Assembly (NCBI GenBank): GCA_012033015.1
Contig: JAAUPS010000009.1
Location: 1-37,250 of the forward strand
Source of the DNA: Phormidesmis sp. RL_2_1
Lineage (GTDB): Bacteria > Cyanobacteriota > Cyanobacteriia > Phormidesmidales > Phormidesmidaceae
Length of the DNA: 37,250 nucleotides
Direction of reading: 5' to 3'
Shown in pieces: positions 9,294-18,250 of this stretch. The position numbers were made by a program, and so were the translations under genes. The notes under the pieces are model-generated. The model saw nothing but the letters and a program-made list of their open reading frames with translations. It was not told where the DNA came from and searched no databases. Numbering within the stretch: position 1 is the stretch's first letter; each line of letters opens with the position of its first letter.

Positions 9294-9659
9294 ATGACCA
9301 ACGCCTACCCTAATCCACCCAAAGCCATCGCAGAAACTGATGTCGAAACCTTAGCCCAACGGCTCGCCAGCGACCTTGAAACCATCCAACTCATTGATGT
9401 CCGAGAACCCCACGAAATAGACGTGGCCAGCATTCCCAATTTTATCAACCTCCCCTTGAGCCAGTTCCCTGCTTGGTCGCCCACCATTAGCACTCAGTTA
9501 GACCCCAAAGCCGAAACCATTGTGATGTGCCATTTGGGTATGCGCTCAGCCCAAATGTGTCAGTGGTTGATGCAGCAAGGATTTACCAATGTTAAAAATC
9601 TCACGGGCGGCATCGACGCTTACAGTCGCAAAATTGATCCATCGGTGCCCATATATTGA
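9294..9659 (+). CDS. Single-domain rhodanese-like sulfurtransferase
   Basis: 121 residues covering one rhodanese domain. The conserved LIDVREPHEIDVASIPNFIN is followed by the active-site loop CHLGMRS with its nucleophilic cysteine, then GFTNVKNLTGGIDAYS. Family knowledge: such proteins bind persulfide sulfur on the cysteine and pass it to acceptors. The particular partner cannot be told. An AAGGA ribosome binding site nine bases before the ATG supports the start. There is no signal peptide. It is followed, after a 160-base gap with nothing recognisable, by the Ser/Thr kinase. Confidence 0.93.
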   Translation: MTNAYPNPPKAIAETDVETLAQRLASDLETIQLIDVREPHEIDVASIPNFINLPLSQFPAWSPTISTQLDPKAETIVMCHLGMRSAQMCQWLMQQGFTNVKNLTGGIDAYSRKIDPSVPIY

Positions 9660-9819
9660 CCCCCAGCTATTGATGGCCCCTCAGGTATGAACCTTAGGCA
9701 TTAACTTCAGGTATTAACCTCTACTTAATGACCCCTAACTTACCTAACTTGGCTAACTTAGCTGAGATCCCTATCCTATTGAGACGTATCGCACTCTGTA
9801 TTTTGTTGCTCAGCACACC

Positions 9820-11654
9820 GTGCAAAACTTCAAACCATCGCCTCTTTTTTCACCCAACGAAGCCGCAGCCCAGCGCTCAAACTACCGTTTACTTGGCTTA
9901 GTCGGACAAGGCCAATTTGCCCAGGTGTACTGCGCCATTGATCGCCGCACCGCTCAGCTAGTTGCCATCAAGCAAACTCGCCATGCTTCAGAACAAGTTT
10001 CCCAAGAGTCTCTTGTTCTTCGTCAGCTCAGCCAGCCTAATGGCCATCCCAATGTCGTTGGGGCTTACTCAATTGCCCAAACCGAAACCGGCTATCAGTT
10101 TATTTTGGAGTACTGTGATCGCGGTACTTTGCGATCGCACCTGAACGCCGCACTGCCCCAACCGCTGACGTTGCTTGCAACCAAATCCCTCCTGAACGAC
10201 ATTCTCCAAGGGCTCAGCCACATCCATCAACAAGCCATCATCCACGGCGATCTCAAACCTGAAAATATCCTGCTTTCTCACCTATCGCACGCTCTTGGCA
10301 CCTCACTTCCCATCATCGCCAAACTAGCTGACTTTGGTAGCGCCCACTTCACCCATTCTTCCAGCCCATCCAAACGCGAAATCGGCTCTCCTAGCTACGC
10401 CGCCCCCGAACGCTTCAACGGTCAATCTGCCATCGCCTCTGATCTTTATGCCGTCGGTGTCATCCTTTACGAGATGTTGCTAGGCTATCGTCCCTTTGCG
10501 GGCAGTCCCGACAGCCTGCAGCAAGCCCACCAAAATCAACCTCTCCCACTACCCAATGCGCTCAGCCGCCCAGCGCAAGAACTTCTCACCACCGCGCTGC
10601 ACAAACAGCCCAGTCAACGGTTTGCTAGTGCCAACGCCATGCGCTTAGCCATTCAGCAGCTACCGACAGTCTTTAGCCGCACCATTTTCGCTACAGATGC
10701 CATTTTCGCTACAGATGTTAATAGCGCAATAACCATACCGCCAACCTCCATCGCTCAGGCCCTAACACCCATTTGTTCAACAGCAATTACCCAGCCTATT
10801 GAGCAGTTAGTCTCCATTCCACAGGGCTGTTGCATGGTCACGCAAACCGCTTTGCATCTTTTCACGCCCCAACGTCAGCTCATAACCCTTGCCCGATTCG
10901 ACCTAGCCTGTTGGGTCATTATCTCTCCCAATGGTCGTTGGTTCATGACACTGTCAAAACAGTTTGAACAGAAACAATCCGATCAGAAATGCTACACCTA
11001 CTACAAACTGTTCAATAAAAACAACACATTATCCGCTGTCAGGCCAGATAAAAATCGTTCCTTTTTGTCCAAAGAGATCTTGCCGAGCACGGCATCATTC
11101 AACGCTGTTAAATTTAAGAGCATTGAATCGCAGAGCATTGAATCTAACATCATTGCCATACTGGCCATTGACGCTCGCCATTTTTGCAAGTACATGTCTC
11201 GCGGCAGCTAGGCAAGACTGAGCTTGTTTGCTTCACCCGCCGGGGGCAGTTTGTGACTCAGCTATCGCTGAATATACTAGTCAGTCAAATAAAGCTGACA
11301 GCTTTTCCCTACGAACTTATCGCCATAGACACTTCTACAGATCGACCCAATGTTGTTTTGATCACGCTCAAACCTTTTCAGATAAGACCTCTTAACCTAT
11401 CAATAACACCTAAAAAAGTGAGCCCTTTGTACTGGGGATATCTCATTTCAGGAGAACAAAATGCGCTTTTGCTAGATCGCTCAGCCGCACCTGTGAATTT
11501 TTTACAAGGGCTGTCGCCCGCTAGTGAAGTCATCTCTGTAGACACAACCACCCTATTAATCAGCAGTCCGCCAACAGATAGCTTGACTGCTGACGAACCG
11601 CCTAGTTTATGCTTAGCAGAACTCAAAGAACTCGACCTTGAGTTAATCTTTTAG
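9820..11654 (+). CDS. Serine/threonine protein kinase with long unassigned C-terminus, one frameshift
   Basis: Repaired length is 611 residues. The kinase domain (about 22-285) has a glycine loop GQGQFAQV, lysine K51 in VAIK, the catalytic loop HGDLKPENILL (residues 142 on; HGD instead of HRD), DFGSAHF at 171 and GSPSYAAPE in the activation segment. The remaining 320 or so residues have no transmembrane helix and no domain I can name. The frame breaks in the T5 run at 11181-11185, where one more T gives ARHFLQVHVSRQLGKTEL and a continuous C-terminus. The start is GTG at 9820, because no suitable ATG lies before the glycine loop. The gene is followed by a terminator hairpin. The HGD loop marks it as a non-RD kinase that probably does not need activation-loop phosphorylation (inference). 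Confidence 0.92.
10682..10717. repeat. 18-bp coding tandem duplication
   Basis: Two exact copies of ccattttcgctacagatg lie inside the Ser/Thr kinase gene just after the kinase domain. They add a second AIFATD-like hexapeptide without changing frame. A second such duplication (agcattgaatcgcag, giving SIESQSIES) lies at 11119-11145 in the same gene. Confidence 0.9.
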
Positions 11655-11690
11655 GATGCTTTGCACATATAGCTTCTGGCGAGTTATGGC

Positions 11691-11717
11691 ACAGTAAGAA
11701 TGCCTCCTTACTGTTTT
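11691..11717 (+). terminator. Rho-independent terminator of the Ser/Thr kinase gene
   Basis: A perfect eight-base stem, ACAGTAAG at 11691-11698 and CTTACTGT at 11707-11714, with an eight-base loop. The run of Ts (tgtttt) begins at the end of the stem. It starts 37 bases after the kinase stop and sits between two convergent genes. The T run is on the plus strand only, so it serves the kinase. Confidence 0.7.
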
Positions 11718-11786
11718 CACCGAGCGTAGGAGCAAGAGCCAACTTATTAAAAGCTGACCTCAGCACAGAACATCCTTCGGATAACG

Positions 11787-13694
11787 CTAAGGAAGATATT
11801 CAACTCGAGTTGTAAAGTTGTAATCTTCCAACAATTGCTTTCGTGCTTCTGCTTCTGCTTCTGTTGGGAACGCACCTACCTGCATCATCATACGCCCTTC
11901 AAAGTTGGTACGGAAAGCATCGGGTACCACGCTTCTGACCTCATCTTGAGTAAACGGATCAGCAGCCTCCACAAAAACTCGATAGTAAAGCCCTAGCGCC
12001 TGTGCCCTTGAAGGCGGTGCAGGCGGCGCGCCCGCGCCCGCTACAGGCGGCGAGAAAAAGGTATTAGAGCTACCGCTGCCGACAGGAATACTACTGTTAG
12101 GAACTGCCAACCGATTATTATTCACCGGGATAGACGGCAGCGAGGTGGGAACCACGGCAGGTGCAGACTCTCTCATCGGTGCAGGGGCTTGAGTTTGAGG
12201 CAATACAGGAGAGTTATCATTGCGTTCAGTCACCGCTCGCGGAGCCAACGCCAAACCAGCCCGTAATGCTTGCAATGCTGCACCGGGTGCTCCAGGTAAA
12301 ATCTCACGAGGCACGCTATCAGCTTCTACAGAAGCGACCGAAGAAACCTGCTGAGAACTGATCGGCTGACCCATGGGCTGATTCACTGGAATGGTAATAG
12401 CCGTAGGCTCACTGGCAGGCAACGCTAAAGAAGGCAATGCTGAAGAAGGCAACGCTGGTAAGAGATCGCCAGAGGCGCCTGAAGGGCTGACAACGGGCAA
12501 ACTATCTGACTTTGTAGCCTCTTCGATGCTGTTGAAAGATACCTCAGAAACCGGCGGAACCGATGGTTGAGCTAACGGCCCTGCATTGGGGGTTAAAGAG
12601 CTGCCATTGCTACCTAGTGCTTCATCTTGGGGCAGTGCTGAAGCTGATAAAATATCCTGTGTTCCAGAGGCAACTTCTACGATGTCGTTACGGCGATTGC
12701 CTGTCATTTGATTGTCCCGTAGCACCGGCTTAGCATTGCCAACAAGGACTAAACCTGCCTCATTGTTGACCATACGATTGCCGACAATGTCAGGCGTTGG
12801 CCCATCTATTAAACGAATGGCATCGCCTGTCCCATCAAAGACATTGCTTTGAATATTGGCATTGGAAGTGCCGAAAACAATCAGGCCCGCTACGCGATTG
12901 CCTGAAAAGTAGCTGCCTTGTACCCGAGGCGAACCGCCTGTCACATAAATCCCGGTCTGGCGGTTGCCCACAAAGGCGGCTTCTATGATGGTGGGGCTAG
13001 CTGCTTCGACCCAAACGCCATAACCATTAGGGTTAGAAATGGCTACTTGAGCGATGCCTGCTCGATCAGCAGCGAGAACTGCTGCGTTTTGCTGCGATCG
13101 CGTCGGACTTTCAAAATTACCGCCCCCTTCAATAATGGCTGTACGATCACGCGCCCCTGGGGTTCCCTGAATGGTCACACCAGGCTTTAACCGCAAAGGA
13201 AACACCTCCCCTGTCGCCTGGGTATAGCGCCCCGGAGCCAACACGATCACCGTATTGGGTAAAGCCAGTTCCAGTGCCCGAGTAACCGTTCGCAAAGGCT
13301 GGTTTTCAACGCCTGTGGCACTGTCGTTGCCACGAGCCGGATCGACAAATATGGTTTGATAGCCCGTTGCAGCACTACTGCTAGCGACACTACTGCTAGC
13401 AGCACTACTGATAACAGCACTACTGGCAAGCGGCCCCGAAGCAGCCATTCGAGGCGCAGACTGTTCCTGCCCAGAAACTTGCGCAACCATTGGACTAACG
13501 GTTTGACGATAGGTTTGTGATCGTGCAGGTGTGGCCACAAACAATAGTGCTCCAATGGCCAAACTAGCACTCAATCGAGTCCTACAAGTCCTGAGGCCAC
13601 TGGTGAGACCAGTCATCCGATGCTTATACTCACCTTCTTTTAGCCCACGTTCACCTAACATGTGTCGTTCATCCAGTATGCGTCTACTCAACAT
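11787..13694 (-). CDS. Exported DUF1565 beta-helix protein with SPOR-like C-terminus
   Basis: 635 residues from the longest start. The ATG at 13616 (MTGLTSGLRTCRTRL) would place the hydrophobic signal segment LSASLAIGALLFVATPARSQ close to the N-terminus and is my preferred start. An Ala/Ser-rich linker follows. Then comes the DUF1565/right-handed beta-helix region (about residues 113-340: IFVDPARGNDSATG, PLRTVTRALELA, repeats such as GIYVTGGSPRVQGSYFSGN and GDAIRLIDGPTPDIVGN). A Pro/Ser-rich spacer precedes a last 75 residues that look like a SPOR domain (MMMQVGAFPTEAEAEARKQL). I infer a periplasmic or surface protein that may bind polysaccharide or denuded peptidoglycan; no enzymatic residues are evident. 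It converges on the Ser/Thr kinase. The frame is intact. Confidence 0.85.
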   Translation of the reverse strand: MLSRRILDERHMLGERGLKEGEYKHRMTGLTSGLRTCRTRLSASLAIGALLFVATPARSQTYRQTVSPMVAQVSGQEQSAPRMAASGPLASSAVISSAASSSVASSSAATGYQTIFVDPARGNDSATGVENQPLRTVTRALELALPNTVIVLAPGRYTQATGEVFPLRLKPGVTIQGTPGARDRTAIIEGGGNFESPTRSQQNAAVLAADRAGIAQVAISNPNGYGVWVEAASPTIIEAAFVGNRQTGIYVTGGSPRVQGSYFSGNRVAGLIVFGTSNANIQSNVFDGTGDAIRLIDGPTPDIVGNRMVNNEAGLVLVGNAKPVLRDNQMTGNRRNDIVEVASGTQDILSASALPQDEALGSNGSSLTPNAGPLAQPSVPPVSEVSFNSIEEATKSDSLPVVSPSGASGDLLPALPSSALPSLALPASEPTAITIPVNQPMGQPISSQQVSSVASVEADSVPREILPGAPGAALQALRAGLALAPRAVTERNDNSPVLPQTQAPAPMRESAPAVVPTSLPSIPVNNNRLAVPNSSIPVGSGSSNTFFSPPVAGAGAPPAPPSRAQALGLYYRVFVEAADPFTQDEVRSVVPDAFRTNFEGRMMMQVGAFPTEAEAEARKQLLEDYNFTTRVEYLP

Positions 13695-13821
13695 TAAAGA
13701 TGTAGCCTCGCCCCAACGAAATAAATAGCGAATAGATAGCTGATCACCAGCTATAAATCCTGAAAAGTAACGATTGCAAGGCAGCTTTTTCCCCAGACAA
13801 ATGGTTTAGCTAAAATTGCCC

Positions 13822-13959
13822 ATGAGTACTTATGCCAATGAATACTTAAAGTTAATCACCGAGAAGATAGGTACAGTGCGCGTCTTTGAATATGCGACCA
13901 AAAACCTACTGCTGTCAAGTAAGTTTGACACCATCGTGAATATCAAAATTTGCGTATAA
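13822..13959 (+). CDS. Possible small protein, 45 residues, unidentified
   Basis: An ATG-to-TAA frame in the 438-bp gap between the DUF1565 gene and thiE. It encodes 45 residues beginning MSTYANEYLKLITEKIG and ending NIKICV, with protein-like composition and one cysteine. I do not recognise it, and no clear Shine-Dalgarno precedes the start. It could be a real small protein, a fragment of an older gene, or chance. The rest of the gap holds only weak short duplications, such as gtacaaagaYctag repeated near 14042 and 14058, and no thiamine riboswitch. Confidence 0.3.
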   Translation: MSTYANEYLKLITEKIGTVRVFEYATKNLLLSSKFDTIVNIKICV

Positions 13960-14132
13960 ACACTCAGCTAACGACTCAGCACTTTATCCACCCAGCTTTT
14001 ACTGCCTAACTCACTCCATCACACTACTGCCGTATTACTGCCGTACAAAGATCTAGTTGTACAAAGACCTAATAGGATAGCGATATTAAGATCCTCATAA
14101 CCCTCTAGATATATTAAGAACTTGCTTGAGCT

Positions 14133-15314
14133 ATGGCCCTACAAAGTCCTCATCCATTTGGTAATACATCAAACTTTTCGCATATAAAGTCTTCCCCACC
14201 TGACCACCAGATCGCTATCAATGATGGTATTTCTAACGAGCAAGCCATTTGCCGGATCCTCGATGCCAATTTAGACCGTGCCCGCGAAGGATTGCGCACC
14301 ATTGAAGAATGGTGTCGTTTTGGTCTTAACGATGAAGCAGCGACTGCTCAGCTCAAGCACTTACGCCAATCTATTGCTCGCTGGCACACGCCCCATATCC
14401 GGCTTGCCCGCGATACACCAGGCGATTTAGGCACAGCGCTAACTCACCCTAAGGAAGCTACTCGCGGTAGTTTGGCCGAAGTTTTACAAGTTAATTTTGC
14501 GCGATCGCAAGAAGCCCTGCGCGTACTGGAAGAATACGGCAAGCTATACAGCTTAGAGATGGCCGCAGATTGCAAGCAAATGCGATATCAGCTCTACACA
14601 CTCGATAGCCAAATTCTCAATCCCATCATCGGGTCGATTGCAGGCACCACCGCCAGCCGCGCCAGCTTAGCAGACGTTGCCACCGCCAGACACGAGCAGC
14701 TTCTGCAAGCACGTACCTACCTAGTCACTGCGCCAGCCCCCAATTTTTTAGATGCCATAGAATCAGCGCTCCAAGGTGGCATTGCCATCGTTCAATACCG
14801 CGAAAAAACGGCTGATGATCAAGCAAGGCTCAGCATAGCCCGCCAGATCAAAGCCCTATGCCAAAAATATGGAGCACTTTTTATCATCAATGACCGAGTT
14901 GATATCGCCGTTGCCGTCGATGCCGATGGCGTGCACTTAGGCCAGCATGATCTGCCGATAGACATTGCCCGTAAAATTCTTGGCCCCACTAAGATTGTGG
15001 GTCGATCGACGACCAATCCTGATGAGCTAACGCGCGCTTTGGCCGAGGGGGCTGACTATATTGGGGTCGGGCCTGTTCATGAAACCCCGACCAAACCTGG
15101 AAAGGCTGCCTCTGGCCATGAGTACGTTCGCTATGCAGCGCAACATGCCACCATGCCTTGGTTCACCATCGGTGGCCTCAATGCCGATAATCTAGCACCG
15201 ACGCTCGCTGCCGGAGCTACACGCGTGGCCGTTGTCAGGGCGCTGATGGAGGCTGAAGATCCTGCAGCGGTAGCGCGATCGCTTGTCTGCCAAACCCAAC
15301 AAGCCCACTGCTAA
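14133..15314 (+). CDS. thiE: ThiD2-ThiE fusion: HMP-P kinase and thiamine phosphate synthase
   Basis: 393 residues. A poorly conserved leader of about 40 residues precedes a helical ThiD2 domain (about 40-165: RILDANLDRAREGLRTIEEW, RDTPGDLGT, NFARSQEALRVLEEYGKL). The C-terminal half is a complete TIM-barrel ThiE (about 190-393): IVQYREKTADDQA, LFIINDRVDIAVAVDADGVH, GQHDLP, IGVGPVHETPTKPGK and GGLNADNLA. Family knowledge: ThiD2 phosphorylates hydroxymethylpyrimidine phosphate, and ThiE joins the diphosphate to thiazole phosphate to give thiamine phosphate. The fusion lets one protein make and use HMP-PP. thiS follows 141 bases downstream, so an operon is likely. No TPP riboswitch is visible upstream. 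The frame is intact. Confidence 0.95.
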   Translation: MALQSPHPFGNTSNFSHIKSSPPDHQIAINDGISNEQAICRILDANLDRAREGLRTIEEWCRFGLNDEAATAQLKHLRQSIARWHTPHIRLARDTPGDLGTALTHPKEATRGSLAEVLQVNFARSQEALRVLEEYGKLYSLEMAADCKQMRYQLYTLDSQILNPIIGSIAGTTASRASLADVATARHEQLLQARTYLVTAPAPNFLDAIESALQGGIAIVQYREKTADDQARLSIARQIKALCQKYGALFIINDRVDIAVAVDADGVHLGQHDLPIDIARKILGPTKIVGRSTTNPDELTRALAEGADYIGVGPVHETPTKPGKAASGHEYVRYAAQHATMPWFTIGGLNADNLAPTLAAGATRVAVVRALMEAEDPAAVARSLVCQTQQAHC

Positions 15315-15370
15315 GTTTTGCATTAGCCCCTCAAACTCAAGGCGCTTAACCTTGTAATCTTAGTAATCTC

Positions 15371-15394
15371 AAATGCCCAAATGCCCAAATGCCC
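15371..15394. repeat. 8-bp unit in three tandem copies
   Basis: Three exact copies of aaatgccc lie in the gap between thiE and thiS. Each copy creates an ATG, so an upstream frame starting at 15381 runs into thiS, but the conserved ThiS sequence begins later. Confidence 0.9.
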
Positions 15395-15455
15395 TCCACC
15401 GACCATACCGCCATACCCATCACTATTAAAACCATTCCATCTAGACAAGCATCTT

Positions 15456-15677
15456 ATGGACAAGCCCTCAGATTCTATTGAGCTTCAGGTCAATGGAGAA
15501 TCTAAAACCTGCCCTCCAGGCACAGCCCTACCCATTTTTTTAAATCAGGTAGGGCTCAATCCCAAGCTCGTTGCTGTCGAATACAATGGCGAAATTTTGG
15601 TGCGTGCCCTATGGGCATCTACCATCTTAAAAGCCAATGATCGTCTAGAAATAGTCACCATCGTCGGCGGCGGTTAA
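15456..15677 (+). CDS. thiS: ThiS, sulfur carrier protein of thiazole synthesis
   Basis: 73 residues from the ATG at 15456. It has a ubiquitin-like beta-grasp: IELQVNGESKTCPPGT, then LVAVEYNGEILVR and DRLEIVTIVGGG. The required C-terminal Gly-Gly, which is adenylated and thiocarboxylated, is present. ThiS carries sulfur to ThiG for the thiazole moiety. An upstream in-frame ATG at 15381 would add 25 proline-rich residues that are not part of the family, so I prefer 15456. It lies just downstream of thiD2-thiE and fits a small thiamine operon. thiG is not in the window. Confidence 0.95.
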   Translation: MDKPSDSIELQVNGESKTCPPGTALPIFLNQVGLNPKLVAVEYNGEILVRALWASTILKANDRLEIVTIVGGG

Positions 15678-15818
15678 GCAGCGATTTTAAACCGACTTAA
15701 AGTACGGCAATCCCATCCTTTTATTAGGGCGGTTAACCGCTGACACCTTGGGCAAAAGCGTTACAGTAAGTCTAGGGACAACCCACCACAAACCTAAAGC
15801 CTTATCAACGAATCAAGC

Positions 15819-16868
15819 ATGGTTGACAGTATCAAAACTATCTGGACTCGCATTTTTAACGGGCTAAGTGCCAGATTCAAACCTCAGTTCTTACTCAAGT
15901 CCTGCGTCATCTTTGGATTGGCTGTTTTGCTGGTCTTTTCCCAAGCGGATGGGGCCATGGCAGCGCGCTCTGGGGGCCGCATGGGCGGCGGCAGCTTCCG
16001 CGCACCAAGCCGCACCTACTCTGCGCCTAGCCGCGCTTATCCCAGCGGGGGGCCGTCTAGCTACAGCGGCGGTTATGGCCGGGGATATTATCCTGGTGGT
16101 GGCTTTGGGTTTCCTTTTATCCTGCCGTTTTTTGGTTTCGGGGGAGCCGGTGGCTTATTCGGCATTTTCATTGCGATCGCCATTGCTAATTTCTTGATCC
16201 GCAGCTTTCGCAACGCCGGTATCGAGAACACCTCATCCTATGATGGCGCCTACGGGGGCGAAGCTTATAATGCCAATCCGATGGTCTCTGTTGCTCGTCT
16301 GCAAATTGGCCTACTGGCTCAAGCCCGCGACCTCCAAGAAAACCTCAATCAGATAGGTAAAACCGCAGACACCAGTACTTCTGCTGGCCTTACCAAAGTC
16401 TTGCAAGAGACGACCCTATCGCTGCTACGCCATCCGGAGTATTGGGCTTACGCCGACATCGAATCCGATAAAACTCGCCTCAACGCTGCTGAACAGGCAT
16501 TTAACCAGTTAGCGATCGCAGAGCGCAGCAAGTTCACAGGCGAAACCCTTTCCAATGTAAATTCACAACTTTTAGAAACCAAAACAAAAGCTGAATTAGA
16601 CAGTAGCGGTGAACTAGCACCTGCATCAGCAATTCCTGACGCACCTGGAGAATATATCGTAGCCACGGTGTTAGTGGCTAGCCAAAGCAAACTCGATCTG
16701 CCTAGCGGTTCTTCGGTTGAGGATGTGCGCAAAGCCATCAATCAAATTGGCGCTATCTCTAGCGATCAGCTCATGGCCGTCGAGGTGCTTTGGACACCTC
16801 AGGTATCTGGTGAAACGCTCACGGCTGACGAGTTAATTGCCGAATACCCCAATCTCAAACTGGTATAG
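15819..16868 (+). CDS. DUF1517 membrane protein
   Basis: 349 residues. It has an N-terminal hydrophobic signal or anchor (FLLKSCVIFGLAVLLVFSQ, ending near AMAARSGG). A Gly/Ser/Tyr-rich segment follows, with GGRMGGGSFRAPSRTYSAPS. A second hydrophobic stretch (about 97-127: GFPFILPFFGFGG, LFGIFIAIAIANFLI) precedes a soluble C-terminal domain (about 150-349) typical of DUF1517, including ETTLSLLRHPEYWAYAD and EYIVATVLVASQ. Family knowledge: the domain is found in cyanobacteria and chloroplasts and has no settled function. The topology suggests a thylakoid or plasma-membrane protein. It ends at a clear terminator. Confidence 0.9.
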   Translation: MVDSIKTIWTRIFNGLSARFKPQFLLKSCVIFGLAVLLVFSQADGAMAARSGGRMGGGSFRAPSRTYSAPSRAYPSGGPSSYSGGYGRGYYPGGGFGFPFILPFFGFGGAGGLFGIFIAIAIANFLIRSFRNAGIENTSSYDGAYGGEAYNANPMVSVARLQIGLLAQARDLQENLNQIGKTADTSTSAGLTKVLQETTLSLLRHPEYWAYADIESDKTRLNAAEQAFNQLAIAERSKFTGETLSNVNSQLLETKTKAELDSSGELAPASAIPDAPGEYIVATVLVASQSKLDLPSGSSVEDVRKAINQIGAISSDQLMAVEVLWTPQVSGETLTADELIAEYPNLKLV

Positions 16869-16891
16869 CCTGCACCCAATAAAACGGCTCT

Positions 16892-16925
16892 AACCGGAAG
16901 CTTTTAAAAAAGTTTCCGGTTTTTT
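16892..16925 (+). terminator. Rho-independent terminator after the DUF1517 gene
   Basis: AACCGGAA (16892-16899) pairs with TTCCGGTT (16914-16921). The inner CTTTT/AAAAG can extend the stem. A run of six Ts starts at 16920. It lies 24 bases after the stop codon. This is the best terminator in the window. Confidence 0.85.
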
Positions 16926-17046
16926 ATCGTCGAAGTGAGCTAAATGTGCTCAACTTTTCAACAAAAGTGGTTAAAATGAACCCGGTCGCTGCTGCTACGA
17001 ACAATGCGGCTAACATGTGGCTAACAAACGATAAGAGAGATAGTAA

Positions 17047-18156
17047 ATGCTGCTGGTACTGCTCACGCGTGTGCTGCTATGGGCCTCGGTTGGGGTTCTG
17101 ATTTGGTACATTCTGGCTCGAATCATCCCCCCTAAATATCTGACCTTATTGGGAGGCTTCATCTTAATTCTGCTGTTAGCAGCCTCCTTTGTTGATCCTG
17201 GGGACAGTACTATCCGCGTGATTTGGCAAATTCTGTCCTTTCCGCTCAGTCCACTCGGGGCAGCCATCGTTTTCCTCAGCTTTGCGCTCAGCGAAGGGAC
17301 TAAAGGCATTAAGGGGACACCTGCTGCGATCGCCCTATCCATTTTGCTCGTTTTCAGCATTCCTATCATTGCCCAATGGTTAGTCAGTGGCGCAGAGCAG
17401 TCCGTCAGAACAGCCTATGAAGCCCGTGCGGAGGTTTGCGGAGAAGTCTGTCGTGACGGACAAATTCCTAACCAAGGCAACCTTGCTGAGGCGGCAGCCA
17501 TCGTCGTACTCGGCGACAGTAGCGATATTGATAAAGCTATCAATGTCTCTGACAGTCCCAACGAGGTGTCTATTAATACCGCACTCGCCCCTCGCCTCAT
17601 TTATGCTGCAAATCTGTATGACCAAGCCCGTCGGCGAGGCGCTGATCCTTTTGTCGTGGTCACAGCAGGGGCTGGCAGAGACGATTCACAGCAGCGCAAT
17701 ATTATTCGCGACATTTTATTCAGCAACGGTGTTCCACTCAATAACATTCGCACTGAAACCACTGGTCTAGATATTCGCAGTACTGGGCTCCAAGTCGAAA
17801 ACCTCTTAGAAGACGCCCAACTCATTGCCGATAGTGCCGCCCGTAGAGACAGAGAGGAGGGCACTAAAAATGATCCTCGCGTGGTCATTGTCGCGCCTGC
17901 CATTTTGATGTCTAGAGCTGCGCTCACTTTCGAAAAAATGGACTTAGAAGTGATCGCCAAGCCCACAGACTTCTACACCTCTCGTTTTGAACTTGGCGGT
18001 AGCCTGCTGAACAAACTGCCCGAACTATTACCCAGCGTTGATGCCTTGCAAATCACCACAAAGTACTGGAATGAACTGCTCACCTCGCTTTACTACTTCC
18101 TCAGAGGATGGCTGCCAAACTTTAACTTTGGTTGGGATTCTAGTATTGAGATTTAG
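17047..18156 (+). CDS. YdcF/ElyC-like DUF218 membrane protein
   Basis: 369 residues. The N-terminal part (about 1-118) has three or four hydrophobic helices: LLVLLTRVLLWASVGVLIWY, LTLLGGFILILLLAASFV, LGAAIVFLSFAL and AIALSILLVFSIPIIAQWL. The C-terminal half is a DUF218 domain, with AAAIVVLGDSSD in place of the usual IVVLGGG, then NTALAPRLIYAANLY, VVTAGAGRDDSQQRNIIRDIL and VVIVAPAILMSRAALTFEKM. Family knowledge: E. coli members include ElyC, which affects cell-envelope integrity, and YdcF, which binds S-adenosylmethionine. A cell-envelope role is plausible but not shown. The glycine-poor LGDSSD loop is a departure from the motif. The frame is intact. Confidence 0.85.
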   Translation: MLLVLLTRVLLWASVGVLIWYILARIIPPKYLTLLGGFILILLLAASFVDPGDSTIRVIWQILSFPLSPLGAAIVFLSFALSEGTKGIKGTPAAIALSILLVFSIPIIAQWLVSGAEQSVRTAYEARAEVCGEVCRDGQIPNQGNLAEAAAIVVLGDSSDIDKAINVSDSPNEVSINTALAPRLIYAANLYDQARRRGADPFVVVTAGAGRDDSQQRNIIRDILFSNGVPLNNIRTETTGLDIRSTGLQVENLLEDAQLIADSAARRDREEGTKNDPRVVIVAPAILMSRAALTFEKMDLEVIAKPTDFYTSRFELGGSLLNKLPELLPSVDALQITTKYWNELLTSLYYFLRGWLPNFNFGWDSSIEI

Positions 18157-18250
18157 GCTGTAGCTTTCGTCACGTTAGTTCGGCCAATCGTGATTGCTAG
18201 ACACCATGGTTTCAGCCAACATGCTGTACCTCAGCCAAGCGACCAAAGCG

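Noticed and set aside
13695-14132. TPP riboswitch upstream of thiE
   Set aside because: The conserved CTGAGA and ACCTGATC landmarks are not visible on the plus strand.
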